A stretch of 64,000 bases of DNA from Flaveria trinervia (taxonomy: Eukaryota > Streptophyta > Magnoliopsida > Asterales > Asteraceae): positions 4,684,944 to 4,748,943 of the forward strand of contig CM046457.1 of the NCBI GenBank assembly GCA_025506515.1. The letters are read 5' to 3'. Shown here piece by piece: positions 10,200 through 21,900 of this stretch; the first letter of the stretch is position 1; each line of letters starts with the position of its first letter. The notes beneath the pieces were generated by a model. That model was not told the origin of the DNA. It did not search any database and saw only the letters and a list, made by a program, of their open reading frames with translations. The translations under genes and the position numbers were made by a program.

Positions 10200-11125
10200 T
10201 AAATTATTGTTAGTATAATATAAAAATCATAAGAAGTGAGAAATAGTCGAGCAACATCCCTTTCTTCAATAAGAATCTTAAAATATTATGATCCAAAAGA
10301 ATATATTTAAAGAATTCAATACAAGAACAAAACTTAAAATCAAAACTTTTAAAAATCATTATTGATCACAACAATGAAATTAGACACCAGAATCAATGAA
10401 TCATAATCAAAACTAAGAAACCAAAATTGATCAATAGACCCGATAACCTTGATTTCTACTCGGTGAAACAAATGTAGAAAATATAATTGATGAATCAAAA
10501 ATCATAAACCTTGAAACCAGAATATTCAAATTAATGAGTTCTGCAACCTTGAAATCGATGAATCATATTCGATAATCTTCTTCTCTGTGGTTCTTCCGGA
10601 CTATGATTGGGAGTGTTTTTAATGTTTTGAGAGGGTAATGAGAACACGTTCAATGTGTTTAGGTTCCTGACCCGTTCCTCTTTTTCAATTTTTATAGTAG
10701 CACATACCGACCTGTTAAGGGTGCTAGACAACTCAAAACAACCCATAATTTTATATTTATGGTCCAAATCAGCCAAAATTTAAGCACATGGGTCAATATT
10801 GCCAAGTATGGTTATAATTTATAAGACAGTTGAAAATCCAGTTTGCTACACAATACAAGTTTGGAAGCTATTCTTGAAGAAATGAAGTACAGGTTTATTA
10901 ATAAAGTAATAATGATAACACAACATGAAAATGATGATTTGGGTCTGCGTGAACAATTGTATCTAAGGAAGAAAAGACCTGATACGCCATGTGAAATTCA
11001 AATCGACATGTCTACTTAAAACTTATAACAACGACGGATCGAGAACAGAAGTTAAACCAAGACTAAACTATGGTTCACATGGTTCAGCTTTGATCTCCAT
11101 AGCAGCCAGTGAATAGTCAATGATT
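10200..11125. other. Gene-free stretch
   Basis: AT-rich DNA. Short open frames here have no recognisable domain, splice context or codon bias. The last ~150 bp probably contain the 3' UTR of the small minus-strand gene that ends at 11126. Confidence 0.5.
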
Positions 11126-11738
11126 TCAGGTGGTCAATGTTGTTTGATCTTCTCTTTTTTTGCCATTTCTTGTAATCTTACCACCTTCTTGTTGCTCAGC
11201 TTTCTTTTGAGCCCGAATCATGGCCCGTCTTGCACGTGGACGCATTTCACGAACTTGTCTAGGTGGAATCACATATGGCTGAGGTAACTTGTCACCAAAT
11301 GGGTGCTCACTACCTGAGAATATTCTCAATTTTCGATCTCTGTCCTGTAATGAAAAACATGAAGCAGCATGAAAAATGAAATAAAATAAATTATCACCAG
11401 AAAATGTTGAAAATATTGGTTATCAGAGTCAGTCAGATACTAGTTAAAATCAAACGGCCAAGTTTCAATCAGATGCACACTCAGTCAGAACTTCTTACTG
11501 GGTCAGCTTCTGACTCAGTCAGCTCTGACTCAGTCAGCTCTGACTCAGTCAGCTCTGACTCAGTCAGCTCTGACTCAGTCAGCTCTGACTCAGTCAGCGT
11601 AATCAAACAGCCCCTTACATGATCATTTAACAACAAACCACCAATTTTCAAATGATAACAAAACAATTCAGAGTCAACATTGAAGTAACAGAAGTATACC
11701 TTGAGATTACCGCTGAACAACGGAGTTGCTCCGGACAT
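11126..11738 (-). CDS. Small basic protein of unknown function, two exons
   Basis: Exon 1 (11738-11700) encodes MSGATPLFSGNLK and ends at a clean donor (AAG/GTATAC). Exon 2 (11344-11126) follows an ACAG acceptor in phase and starts DRDRKLRIFSG; it includes PQPYVIPPRQVREMRPRARR and a Lys/Arg-rich end. The predicted protein is 85 residues, strongly basic, with no signal peptide or membrane segment. I do not recognise the family; basic composition would suit an RNA-binding or ribosome-associated protein, but that is a guess. The upstream side is unusual: exon 1 and its 5' UTR/upstream region recur four more times to 15.6 kb, so transcription could start from several copies. The intron holds a truncated small transposon with a 15-bp tandem repeat. 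Confidence 0.55.
11404..11617. mobile_element. Truncated terminal part of the array transposon, in the intron
   Basis: Starts TGAAAATATTGGTTATCAGA like the other copies and ends AATCAAACAGCCCCTTA. Only this terminal ~210 bp is present here. It lies between exon 2 and exon 1 of the small gene. Confidence 0.75.
11508..11602. repeat. 15-bp tandem repeat, about six units
   Basis: The unit CTCTGACTCAGTCAG is repeated about six times without interruption. Because 15 is divisible by three, it leaves a false open frame (SVSSD repeats). The other transposon copies of the array have only one or two degenerate units, so it expanded in this copy alone. Confidence 0.9.
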
Positions 11739-11883
11739 TTTCTCACAACATATCCGATCATTCACCGATGAACAACAGATCAATAGATATCGGAGAAAGC
11801 TTCGATTGATTGTGGGATGTGAGCTCTCTAAAACCCTCGAAAGCCCTAATTGTTGGTGAGTGTGTTGTTGTTACACTCGACAC

Positions 11884-12711
11884 TAAGGCCTTGTTTGATT
11901 CGTCTCACCACAGGCTGACCACTGACTGGCTGACCCGGTCAGTCAGTCAGTGCATTTGTTGTTGCTGACCGGGGCTTCTAACTCGGAAATATCATCTGAC
12001 GGGTCCAAAATCTTAAGAAGTCTGACCGGGTCTTCCAACCCTCCCGTCGGTCGCGTCGCAGTCGCCTCTCATTCGCCTCCCATTCGCCTCCCATTCGCCT
12101 CCCATTCGCCTGGTCGGACCCTTTTTCAAAAACTTTTTTGAGTAAAAACGGGTGTTGAATTATAAATGATCAAAAAGTAAAACCGAATTCAAAAAATGGT
12201 CTCGCGCGGGCCTGGGTTTTTGAAGCTGCATTCGTGACCGCGACATGTGCGGGCACACACGAGTTCGCTAAAAATCCAACTTTTTTCACCCCCGGCGCGT
12301 GGGTAGTACTTGTGGCAAAATATGTCATAAAGATACACTACAGTGATAAAACAATTACTTATAAACCAAACCTCACTTTGTCCCCACACCAATTTGGACA
12401 AAGTGTTCACCATAATCTTAAACATACATTCACACACACCCAATATACTTAAGTTTTATATATAACTATAAAATACATATATAAATCATATATAAATTAC
12501 TTATATTTAATTATATATATAACTTAAGGCATTCGGTTCGACGTTCGACGTCCGATCCGGTTCTGAAAATATTGGTTATCAGAGTCAGTCAGATACTAGT
12601 TAAAACCAAACAGCCAAGTTTCAATCAGATGCAGACTCAGTCAGAACTTCTTACTGGGTCAGCTTCTGACTCAGTTAGATTTACTCGGTCAGCGTAATCA
12701 ACAACTCCTTA
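11884..12711. mobile_element. TIR-type element, array copy 1
   Basis: Ends are inverted: TAAGGCCTTGTTTGATT at the left and AATCAACAACTCCTTA at the right, with CTGACC/GGTCAG words next to each. It holds a palindromic ACTTTGTCC...GGACAAAGT block and a TATA-rich segment. No coding capacity. Termini resemble non-autonomous PIF/Harbinger or hAT elements; the family is not settled because TAA and TTA do not form a clean target duplication. Confidence 0.6.
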
Positions 12712-12793
12712 CATGATCATTTAACAACAAACCACCAATCTTCAAATGATAACAAACCAATTCAGAATCAACATTGAAGTAACAAAAGTATAC

Positions 12794-12832
12794 CTTGAGA
12801 TTACCGCTGAACAACTGAGCTGCTCCGGACAT
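12794..12832 (-). other. Duplicated first exon, copy 2
   Basis: Encodes MSGAAQLFSGNLK and keeps the donor AAG/GTATAC, with the same 5' UTR-like upstream sequence as exon 1 at 11738. It could act as an alternative first exon for the gene at 11126-11344. Confidence 0.6.
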
Positions 12833-12977
12833 TTTCCGACACCATATTCGATCATTCACCGGTGAACAACAGATCAATAGATATCGGAGAAAGCTTCGAT
12901 TGATTGTGAGATGTGAGATCTCTAAAACCCTCGAAAGCCCTAATCGTTGGTGAGTGTGTTGTTGTTACACTCGACAG

Positions 12978-13581
12978 TAAGGCCCTGTTTGATTCGTCTG
13001 ACCACAGGCCTGATCACTGACTGGCTGACCCGGTCAGTCAGTCAGTGTGTTTGTTGTTGCTGACCGGGGCTTCTAACACGGAAATATCATCTGACCGAGT
13101 ACAAAATCTTGAGAAGTCTGACTGGGTCTTCCAACCCTCCTGTCGGTCGCGTCGCAACCGCCTCCCATTTGCCGCGGGTAGTACTTGTGGTAAAACATGT
13201 CATAAAGATACACTAGAGTAATAAAACAATTACTTATAAACCAAACCTCACTTTGTCCCCACACCAATGTGGGACAAAGTGTTCATCATAATCTTAAACA
13301 TACATTCACACACACCCAAATATACTTAAGTTTTATATATAACTATAAAATACATATATAATCATATATAAATTACTTATATTTAATTATATATATAACT
13401 TAAGGCGTCCGGTTCGACGTACGATCCGGTTCTGAAAATATTGGTTATTAGAGTCAGTCAGATACTAGTTAAAACCAAACAGCCAAGTTTCAATCAGATG
13501 CAGACTCAGTCAGAACTTCTTACTGGGTCAGCTTCTGACTCAGTTAGATTTACTCGGTCAGCGTAATCAAACAACTCCTTA
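12978..13581. mobile_element. TIR-type element, array copy 2
   Basis: Same termini as copy 1 (TAAGGCCCTGTTTGATT ... AATCAAACAACTCCTTA) but about 220 bp shorter, lacking the segment around GGTCTCGC...TTCACCCCC. Contains the ACTTTGTCC palindrome. Confidence 0.65.
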
Positions 13582-13663
13582 CATGATCATTTAACAACAA
13601 ACCACCAATCTTCAAATGATAACAAACCAATTCAGAATCAACATTGAAGTAACAGAAGTATAC

Positions 13664-13702
13664 CTTGAGATTACCGCTGAACAACTGAGTTGCTCCGGAC
13701 AT
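13664..13702 (-). other. Duplicated first exon, copy 3
   Basis: Encodes MSGATQLFSGNLK with intact ATG and donor GTATAC. Part of the tandem promoter-exon array. Confidence 0.6.
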
Positions 13703-13847
13703 TTTCTGACACCATATTCGATCATTCACCGGTGAACAACAGATCAATAGATATCGGAGAAAGCTTCGATTGATTGTGAGATGTGAGATCTCTAAAACCC
13801 TCGAAAGCCCTAATCGTTGGTGAGTGTGTTGTTGTTACACTCGACAG

Positions 13848-14453
13848 TAAGGCCCTGTTTGATTCGTCTGACCACAGGCCTGACCACTGACTGGCTGACC
13901 CGGTCAGTCAGTCAGTGTGTTTGTTGTTGCTGACCGGGGCTTCTGACACGGAAATATCATCTGACCGAGTACAAAATCTTGAGAAGTCTGACCGGGTCTT
14001 CCAACCCTCCTGTCGGTCGCGTCGCAGCCGCCTCCCATTTGCCGCGGGTAGTACTTGTGGTAAAATATGTCATAAAGATACACTAGAGTAATAAAACAAT
14101 TACTTATAAACCAAACCTCACTTTGTCCCCACACCAATGTGGGACAAAGTGTTCATCATAATCTTAAACATACATTCACACACACCCAAATATACTTAAG
14201 TTTTATATATAACTATAAAATACATATATAATCATATATAAATTACTTATATTTGATTATATATATATAACTTAAGGCGTCCGGTTCGACGTCCGATCCG
14301 GTTCTGAAAATATTGGTTATCAGAGTCAGTCAGATAATAGTTAAAACCAAACAGCCAAGTTTCAATCAGATGCAGACTCAGTCAGAACTTCTTACTAGGT
14401 CAGCTTCTGACTCAGTTAGATTTACTCGGTCAGCGTAATCAAACAGCCCCTTA
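13848..14453. mobile_element. TIR-type element, array copy 3
   Basis: Nearly identical to copy 2 in length and content, which indicates duplication of the whole unit rather than an independent insertion. Confidence 0.65.
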
Positions 14454-14535
14454 CATGATCATTTAACAACAAACCACCAATCTTCAAATGATAACAAACC
14501 AATTCAGAATCAACATTGAAGTAATAAAAGTATAC

Positions 14536-14574
14536 CTTGAGATTACCACTGAACAACTGAGCTCCTCCGGACAT
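14536..14574 (-). other. Duplicated first exon, copy 4
   Basis: Encodes MSGGAQLFSGNLK with an intact ATG and donor GTATAC. Confidence 0.6.
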
Positions 14575-14719
14575 TTTCCGACACCATATCCGATCATTCA
14601 CCGGTGATCAATAGATCAATAGATATCGGAGAAAGCTTCGATTTATTGTGGGATGTGAGCTCTCTAAAACCCTCGAAAGCCCTAATCGTTGGTGAGTGTG
14701 TTGTTGCTACACTCGACAG

Positions 14720-15493
14720 TAAGGCCCTGTTTGATAAGTCTGACCACTGGCCTGACCACACCGGTCAGTCAGTCAGTGCGTTTGTTGTTGCTGACTGGGG
14801 CTTCTGACCCGGAAATATCATTTGATCGAGTCCAAAATCTTGAGAAGTCTGTCCATGTCTTCCAACCCTCCCGTCGGTCGCGTCGCAGTCGCCTCCCGTT
14901 CGCCTGGTCGGACCGTTTTTCAAAAACTTTTTTTAGTAAAAACGGGGTGTTGATTTATAAATGATCAAAAAGTAAAACTGAATTCAAAAAACGGTCTCGC
15001 ACGGGCCTGGGTTTTTGAAGCTGCATTCGTGCGGGCATACACGAGTTCCCTAGAAATCCAACTTTTTTCACCTCCCCCTGCGCGCGGGTAGTACTTGTGG
15101 CAAAATATATCATAAAGATACACTAGAGTGATAAAATAATTACTTATAAACCAAACCTCACTTTGTCCCCACACCAATGTGGGACAAAGTGTTCACCATA
15201 ACCTTAAACATACATTCACACACACCCAAATATACTTAAGTTTTATATATAACTATAAAATACATATATAAATCATATATAAATTACTTATATTTGATTA
15301 TATATATAACTTAAGGCGTCCGGTTCGACGTCCGATCCGGTTATGAAAATATTGGTTATCAGAGTCAGTCAGATACTAGTTAAAATCAAACGGCCAAGTT
15401 TCAATGAGATGCAGACTCAGTCAGAACTTCTTACCGGGTCGGCTTCTGACTATGTCAGCTTTTATTCAGTAAGCGTAATCAAACAACCCCTTA
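14720..15493. mobile_element. TIR-type element, array copy 4
   Basis: Same termini. Like copy 1 it keeps the longer internal segment (GGTCTCGCACGGGCCTGG). Confidence 0.65.
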
Positions 15494-15575
15494 CATGATC
15501 ATTTAACAACAAACCACCAATCTTCAAAAGATAACAAACCAATTCAGAATCAACATTGAAGTAACAGAAGTATCC

Positions 15576-15614
15576 CTTGAGATTACCGTTGAACAACTGA
15601 GTTGCTCCGGACAT
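15576..15614 (-). other. Duplicated first exon, copy 5, donor damaged
   Basis: Encodes MSGATQLFNGNLK, but the base after AAG changes the donor from GT to GG (AAG/GGATAC), so this copy should not splice normally. It is the outermost exon copy. Confidence 0.6.
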
Positions 15615-15753
15615 TTTCCGACACCATATCTGATCATTCACCGGTGAACAACAGATCAATAGATATCGGAGAAAGCTTCGATTGATTGTGGGATGTGAGC
15701 TCTCTAAAACCCTCGAAAGCCCTAATCGTTGGTGAGTGTGTTGTTGTTACACT

Positions 15754-16521
15754 CCCGTTTGATTCGTCTAACCACAGGCCTGACCACTGACTGGCTGACC
15801 CGATCAGTCAGTCAGTGCGTTTGTTGTTGCTGACCGGGGATTCTGACCCGGAAATATCATCTGACAGAGTCCAAAATCTTGAGAAGTCTGACCGGGTCTT
15901 CCAACCCTCCCGTCGGTCGCGTCGCAGTCGCCTCCCATTCGCCTGGTCGAACCGTTTTTCAAAAACTTTTTTGAGTAAAAACGGGGTGTTGAATTATAAA
16001 TGATCAAAAAGTAAACCGAACTCAAAAAATGGTCTTGCACGTGCCTGGGTTTTTGAAGTTGTATTCGTGTTCGCATGTGCACACACGAGTTCGCTAGAAA
16101 TCCAACTTTTTTTACCCCCCCTGCGCGCGGGTAGTACTTGTGGCAAAATATGTCATAAAGATACACTAGAGTGATAAAACAATTACTTATAAACCAAACC
16201 TCACTTTGTCCCCACACCAATGTGGAACAAAGTGTTCACTATAATTTTAAACATACATTCACACACACCCAAATATACTTAAGTTTTATATATAACTATA
16301 AAATACATATATAAATTACTTATATTTGATTATATATAACTTAAGGCGTCCGGTTCGACGTCCGATCCGGTTCTGAAAATATTGGTTATCAGAGTCAGTC
16401 AGATACAAGTTAAAATCAAACGGCCAAGTTTCAATCAGATGCAGACTCAGTCAGAACTTCTTACTGGTCAGCTTCTGACTCAGTCAGTTTTTACTCGGTC
16501 AGCGTAATCAAACAGTCCCTA
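15754..16521. mobile_element. TIR-type element, array copy 5 (outer edge)
   Basis: The left end has lost TAAGGCCC (it reads CTCCCGTTTGATTCG); the right end is AATCAAACAGTCCCTAA. No exon copy follows, and unique sequence starts at about 16522, so this is the outer limit of the array. Confidence 0.6.
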
Positions 16522-16601
16522 AATGAGCCTCGGACTACGTATTGATTTTGAGAAATAGTCCAGCCCAATTAATAATCACTTCACACTTTCACACTTCACA
16601 G

Positions 16602-16857
16602 TAGAGTTGCGTAAACCGAGTTCAATTTTGCAATCGGTTCGGGTATACAAACCAGGTTTGGTCGGGTTTTGGGTCGGGTCCAACCAGATTTTAAGAGGCC
16701 AAAATGGTCAAAAAACCGGGTTTGAACCGTGTCGGGTTGGGGTGTGAAGGGGACAAACCAGTTTGAGCCCTACGAGTTGAATCGGTTTGGGTCGGGTTGA
16801 GGAGCAACCGAGTGAAGCAGGGTCTGTCGGGGAAACCAGGTTGGATGTGCACCTCTA
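16602..16857. mobile_element. hAT-like MITE with 8-bp target duplication
   Basis: Inverted tips TAGAGTTGC and GCACCTCTA. Flanking 8-mers CTTCACAG (16594-16601) and CTTCATAG (16858-16865) match at 7 of 8 positions, as expected for hAT insertion. The interior is a GGTTTGGGTCGGGTT-type degenerate repeat. No coding capacity. Confidence 0.7.
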
Positions 16858-16865
16858 CTTCATAG

Positions 16866-18990
16866 TAAGAGGTGAAAAAAGCCTCTTCCTGGACCGGACC
16901 AGTGTTGAAAATGGTTTGATAATTTTAGGGTTGAACCTACAATCAGTTGATAATTGGTCTGTAGACTATCATGGATGGATATGTTAAACTTGAACTAAAC
17001 TTTTGAAAAAGATAGTTTAAATTGTAATCAAGTTGACATAGGTGTGTTTTAAAACTTACTATGATGATATCATGAATAACATTTTAGATCACAAATGAAC
17101 CATGCTCATCTCATCATTTTTATCATTACCTGAGTATGAAATCTCTAGCTTAAATCATGAAGTTAAAGATTGAAATGTTGTGCACACAATATGTTACTGT
17201 CACATACATTTCAAACCTGTCAACTTAGTTTTATTTAACAATTAAATTAATTTAACGGGTTGTGAATACCCCTTGCTTTTGTTAACAATTAAAATTGGTT
17301 TTAAACATATTACGAATACCCTGTTATATAATTTCAAAAAATGGTAGTTTTTTTGTAAAAGAAATTTAATAACCATATTACGCAAATGCAAGTCCATGAA
17401 GAATTTGTTTTGGAGTATTTTTAATAGAAACAATAAAATTAGATTTTTTTTTTAAATTTAAAATATGACTTATTTGCTAAAAATAGTCAAACTAATAGTT
17501 TCAACGTCTCAACTTTCACTTTATTATCAATAATAATTTTACATATTTATACTTGATTTTCACTCTGTTTCATTTATAATGAAAAGTGTGAACAAAATAG
17601 AGAAAAATATAATTGAAATCAAGTAAAAATCAAGTGTTGGCATGAACTATTATTGAACAACATGTGAGTGTTAAAATTACTAATATCAAACTTGCAAATT
17701 TTAAAAACAATTTATTTATTAATCCAAACTAGTTGATACATCTGCGGACAGTGCACTCGTAAGATAACTATTGAGCTCAGAAGGGATGTTTAGGTGCAGC
17801 TGCTGACTGTCAACGATAGTCTTGTCAAAGCAACCGCTACCACTCCACCAATATCATTACAGCACTAAAACGAAAACAACAGCAGTTTCAGATGAGCAAC
17901 AACCCATTTTCATCGACAACAACAGAAACAACTAATCAATCAATCGAAGGAAAACCAGAAATAGAAATATGAAATCACGGGTTAACACAAAACCAACAAT
18001 AAGACTCTGATAAGGTTTTTCTCATCATCATCGCCGGTACTAAAAGAGCAAACGGGCATTACCAACGGGGTGACCAGACAACCAAATCGGAGCACAAAAC
18101 AACTAAACTGATGTGTCCCCCCGCTCCTCACTGCTCCAATGCGGCGTCTTCACTCATAGAAGAATCGATGGCAAAACAACCACCGAAACCAACCGATGGT
18201 TCCTCTCATGATTGCGACGGTGTAGGAAGCAGCGACAAATGGGGAAGATGGCAGCGAAAGTCAGGAGAGATCTCTCACCTACACAAAAAAAAAATTGTGC
18301 AAATAGGATGAGCACTCCCCATCTTTCTTGCTTAAACACATGTATGTGGGTTTGGGGAGGGGGGGCAAATGTAAAAGATATTAAACATGTGTGGTCAAAC
18401 TCAAAACCATTCAACGCCTAACTATTTCCCAAACTTTGTTTTTTCATATTATGTGGTAATGATAAACTTTTGTATATCCATATATTTGTAAAGAGTTTGT
18501 ATAGAAGAAATTGGCTCCAAAAAGTGACGTACGATTGCAAATGATCACATAATTTCAGGGATAAACAAACCTACTCCAAAACGGAAATTGGGGAAAAACG
18601 ATCGGATTCCGACCATCAATTCATGCTTCCTCCGTCAACGGCCACCATTATCACAACTCCGACCACCGTGGAATCGTCGTCGCGTTTCCTACATTCAAAC
18701 TGAAGCACAATTCATCCTTGAAATAGTCCACCCAACTGCAAATTTCAATTCAATTTATCCTTAAAGAAACTACATTGATAAATAAAAAAGTGGGATGAAA
18801 TTTGCAGCTACTTGATCATAGGGTTTGATCATATTGATGAGTGATGACCCAGAATCTGAACCCCAATTCTTGATTGTTTGCGAATGAAATTATTTGAATT
18901 TTGAAGAAGAAATCGATTGGCGATGGTCAAGGCTTTCTGGGATGATGTTCTTTGGGTTGGATTTTATTGTTGGTTGAAATGATTCGAATT
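16866..18990. other. Intergenic region upstream of the formin gene
   Basis: AT-rich, with only short meaningless open frames on both strands. The last ~300 bp should hold the formin promoter and 5' UTR; no decisive TATA box was identified. Nothing else is supported. Confidence 0.5.
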
Positions 18991-18991
18991 G

Positions 18992-21900
18992 ATGATTCAA
19001 GAAAAAATGCGCGCCAAAGGGGTGGTTTTAATCGCGTTGATTGTTGTTGTTCTAGTTTACCCTTTGGCAGAGGCTGTAGATTCAGACAGAGATCACCAAC
19101 ATCGGCCTCTTGACAATCGAATCGACTGCGAGGAAACAATCGATGAGGATACGGTACTACTCTACTGTTGCTGATACTATGAGATTGATTTGTATTCAAG
19201 ATGATAATGTGTATTGAATTTTGTATTTATATGGGCCTTATCTATCAATCTGTATAATCAAACAAGCTAAAAGTTGGTACAGATAAAGATCTAGTAAGTG
19301 CCCACCAGATGTTTGTGAAAATGTGAGTTTGTTGAAAACTATCAAAGGAATTAAGATTATTAAACTAGCAGCAAATTCTTATGATTTTGTAATCATTATT
19401 GTGTGATAAATATCAATCTAAAGTTAAATCTTGTGCTAAAGTTTGTTGGTTGTTGATGAAGTTGGTTGGCTGCAGGCTAAACTGTTGTGGGTGAACTGTG
19501 GAGCAGAGTTGGGTTATTCCATGGAAGATTTTCAAGATCCTAATGTCAAGAAAACCATACTGGATTGCTTAAGGGATAAACGAATTGTATTAACGAAATC
19601 CCGAAAGGATAAGCTTAATAGAAAGTGGTATATAGAGTATTTGGTGTCTTTTTTACACAAACCTAATGATGCTCCCGGAAGACGCAGGTTGGCTGAAAGT
19701 GTTGGCCAAGGAACAGTTATTGTTGTTGTAATCGTTACTGCGGTTGTGACACTTTGTGTTGCTGGTCTGCTTTTTTACTGTTATGTTAGGAATTTTGGTC
19801 TTGCTGGCAATCAAAATGATGAGAAACCTCTTCTCCGCTTAAGTATGGGCAAGAATCAACTAGTGGTACATGATAACATAAAGCAGATGCTAGTTTCTTT
19901 CATACGTGTTTAGATTTTGGTTTTTTTTATATGGGGTTGGGTTAAAACTTTCAGGTGATTCAAAGAAGTCGGTAAATTCCAAGGGTAAAAATAGTAATAC
20001 ATCAAACGGGCAGATGGATGCAAGTGTTGCTGTTGATTCTGATCTGCGCATGAAGATGCCTTTGGATCCTTCTATGCCTCCTCCGGCTGGGAGGGTGAAA
20101 TCTTCCTTACGGCATACTCTGAAGCCTAGAGCTGTAAGGGCAGAATCGTCATTACGCCCTACCGGAAAGATAGAATCTTCTATACGGGCTTCTGGTGGAA
20201 GGACAGATTCTCCTGTTGGAGGGGCAGAATCTTCACCACAAAAAACACCAGTGAATGGAAGGTCTCCTGTTTCTTCTCCTGCTGCAGGTGCTGCTCCTGT
20301 GTCCCCTGCCACAGGTTCAACTTTCTCTCCTGTCGGTGCTCCTTCCACCCCCACTCGACTTAGACCTCCTTCTGACCCTCCACCGTCTAAAGGAGCAACC
20401 CCACCGCCGCCGCCACCAGCGCCACCACCACCACCTCCACCTGCTGGAGGAACAGGAGCGCCACCACCGCCACCACCCAAGCCTGGAGAAAGTACAAGAG
20501 GGCCCCCACCACCACCTCGACGACTGGGTGCAAGCATCAGACCACCACGTCGGGCAGAGGCTGCTGATGCTTCTAAAGCTAAGCTAAAACCATTCTTCTG
20601 GGATAAAGTTATGGCTAAGCCTGATCAACAAATGGTTTGGGATAAGATTAAATCAGGATCATTTCAGTAAGTATTTTGCTTCTCACTTCTTCACCATTTA
20701 GTTAGCCTTATGTAAACTTTTTTAATTATAAACAAGTCTGTTAATCACCAGGTTTAATGAAGAGATGATTGAAAGTTTATTCGGCTATCATGCACCCGGA
20801 AAAGAGAAAGATCAAGACACCAAAAACGCTCCAGCGAAAGAACCTCAGACGCATTTTGTAAAAATTATTGATCCCAAGAAAGCACAGAATTTGTCTATTC
20901 TTCTAAAAGCACTAAACGTTACAACAGAAGAGGTTTCTGCTGCACTTATCGAAGGTAATTCCTTCTCGCTTTCCAGTATTGTTCAATAAGCACTTCAAGT
21001 TTATTGCTGGTTTATATCAGGAAACGAGCTTCCTATAGAAATCGTTCAAACTTTGCTGAAAATGGCACCAACTAGTGAAGAAGAACTGAAACTAAGGCTA
21101 TATGGTGGGGATCTTAGCAGGCTTGGACCAGCAGAAAGATTTCTAAAAGCATTAGTTGAAATACCATATGCTTTTAAGAGACTCGAATCGTTACTGTTCA
21201 TGTGCACACTTCAAGATGAGGAAGCAAACATTAAAGAATCATTTGAAACTTTGGAGGTTAGACTTTACAGTTATTATAGTTGTTACTTGTTAGATTCAAT
21301 CTGGTTGAGTAACCATTCCAATGGGTTGAATGTCACTCAAAGTCTAATGATAACAAATACAACTACTACAAGAATATAACCTCCTCAGTCTTTTTGTATA
21401 TATACTTTTGATGGTTGTTAATTTTGTAGTAAAATAAGTCTTTTCAACGGCTTACATGGGTAGTTAAACTTTTCTTTTGTCAGTCTAGTAATTAAATAAG
21501 CTTTTTCCCCCTATTGTTTTTGTTTTGTACATTAATCATAGGGATGCGCTGATACACTCATACACAACCAGTTTTATGTAGAGGCGCATAATTCACTTGT
21601 ACATAGTGCTTGATAAGACATAATGGTAGTTAAAAATAGACCGGATTAAGTCGTATAACCTTCCTTATGTATCACATTCAAAGCAAAAGATACAAAGTGT
21701 TTATACAATTCTCACAATTAGCTATTCATTGTTGGTTGTCTATTTCTTTATAATCATAAATCATAATCTATCTTTTCAAAAAACTTGTGATTATCAAAAT
21801 AGATGTAAGTATGTAACTACAGCCTTCAATAGTTATTAGAAGATATATAACTAAAAGCATTAGCAGGCCAACCCAACCTCTACCAAAATGACCCATATCA

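Noticed and set aside
11404..11783. Frames with SVSSD or LTESE repeats on the two strands
   Set aside because: Both are by-products of the 15-bp tandem repeat; the only supported coding part nearby is the 13-codon exon 1.
12189..16220. Repeated ~65-80 codon frames (WGQSEVWFISN...) in the array
   Set aside because: They lie antisense in non-coding transposon DNA, vary by frameshift between copies and show no purifying pattern by eye.
19890..20587. Gly-rich minus-strand and His/Leu-rich plus-strand frames inside the formin
   Set aside because: Shadows of the polyproline FH1 exon in other frames.
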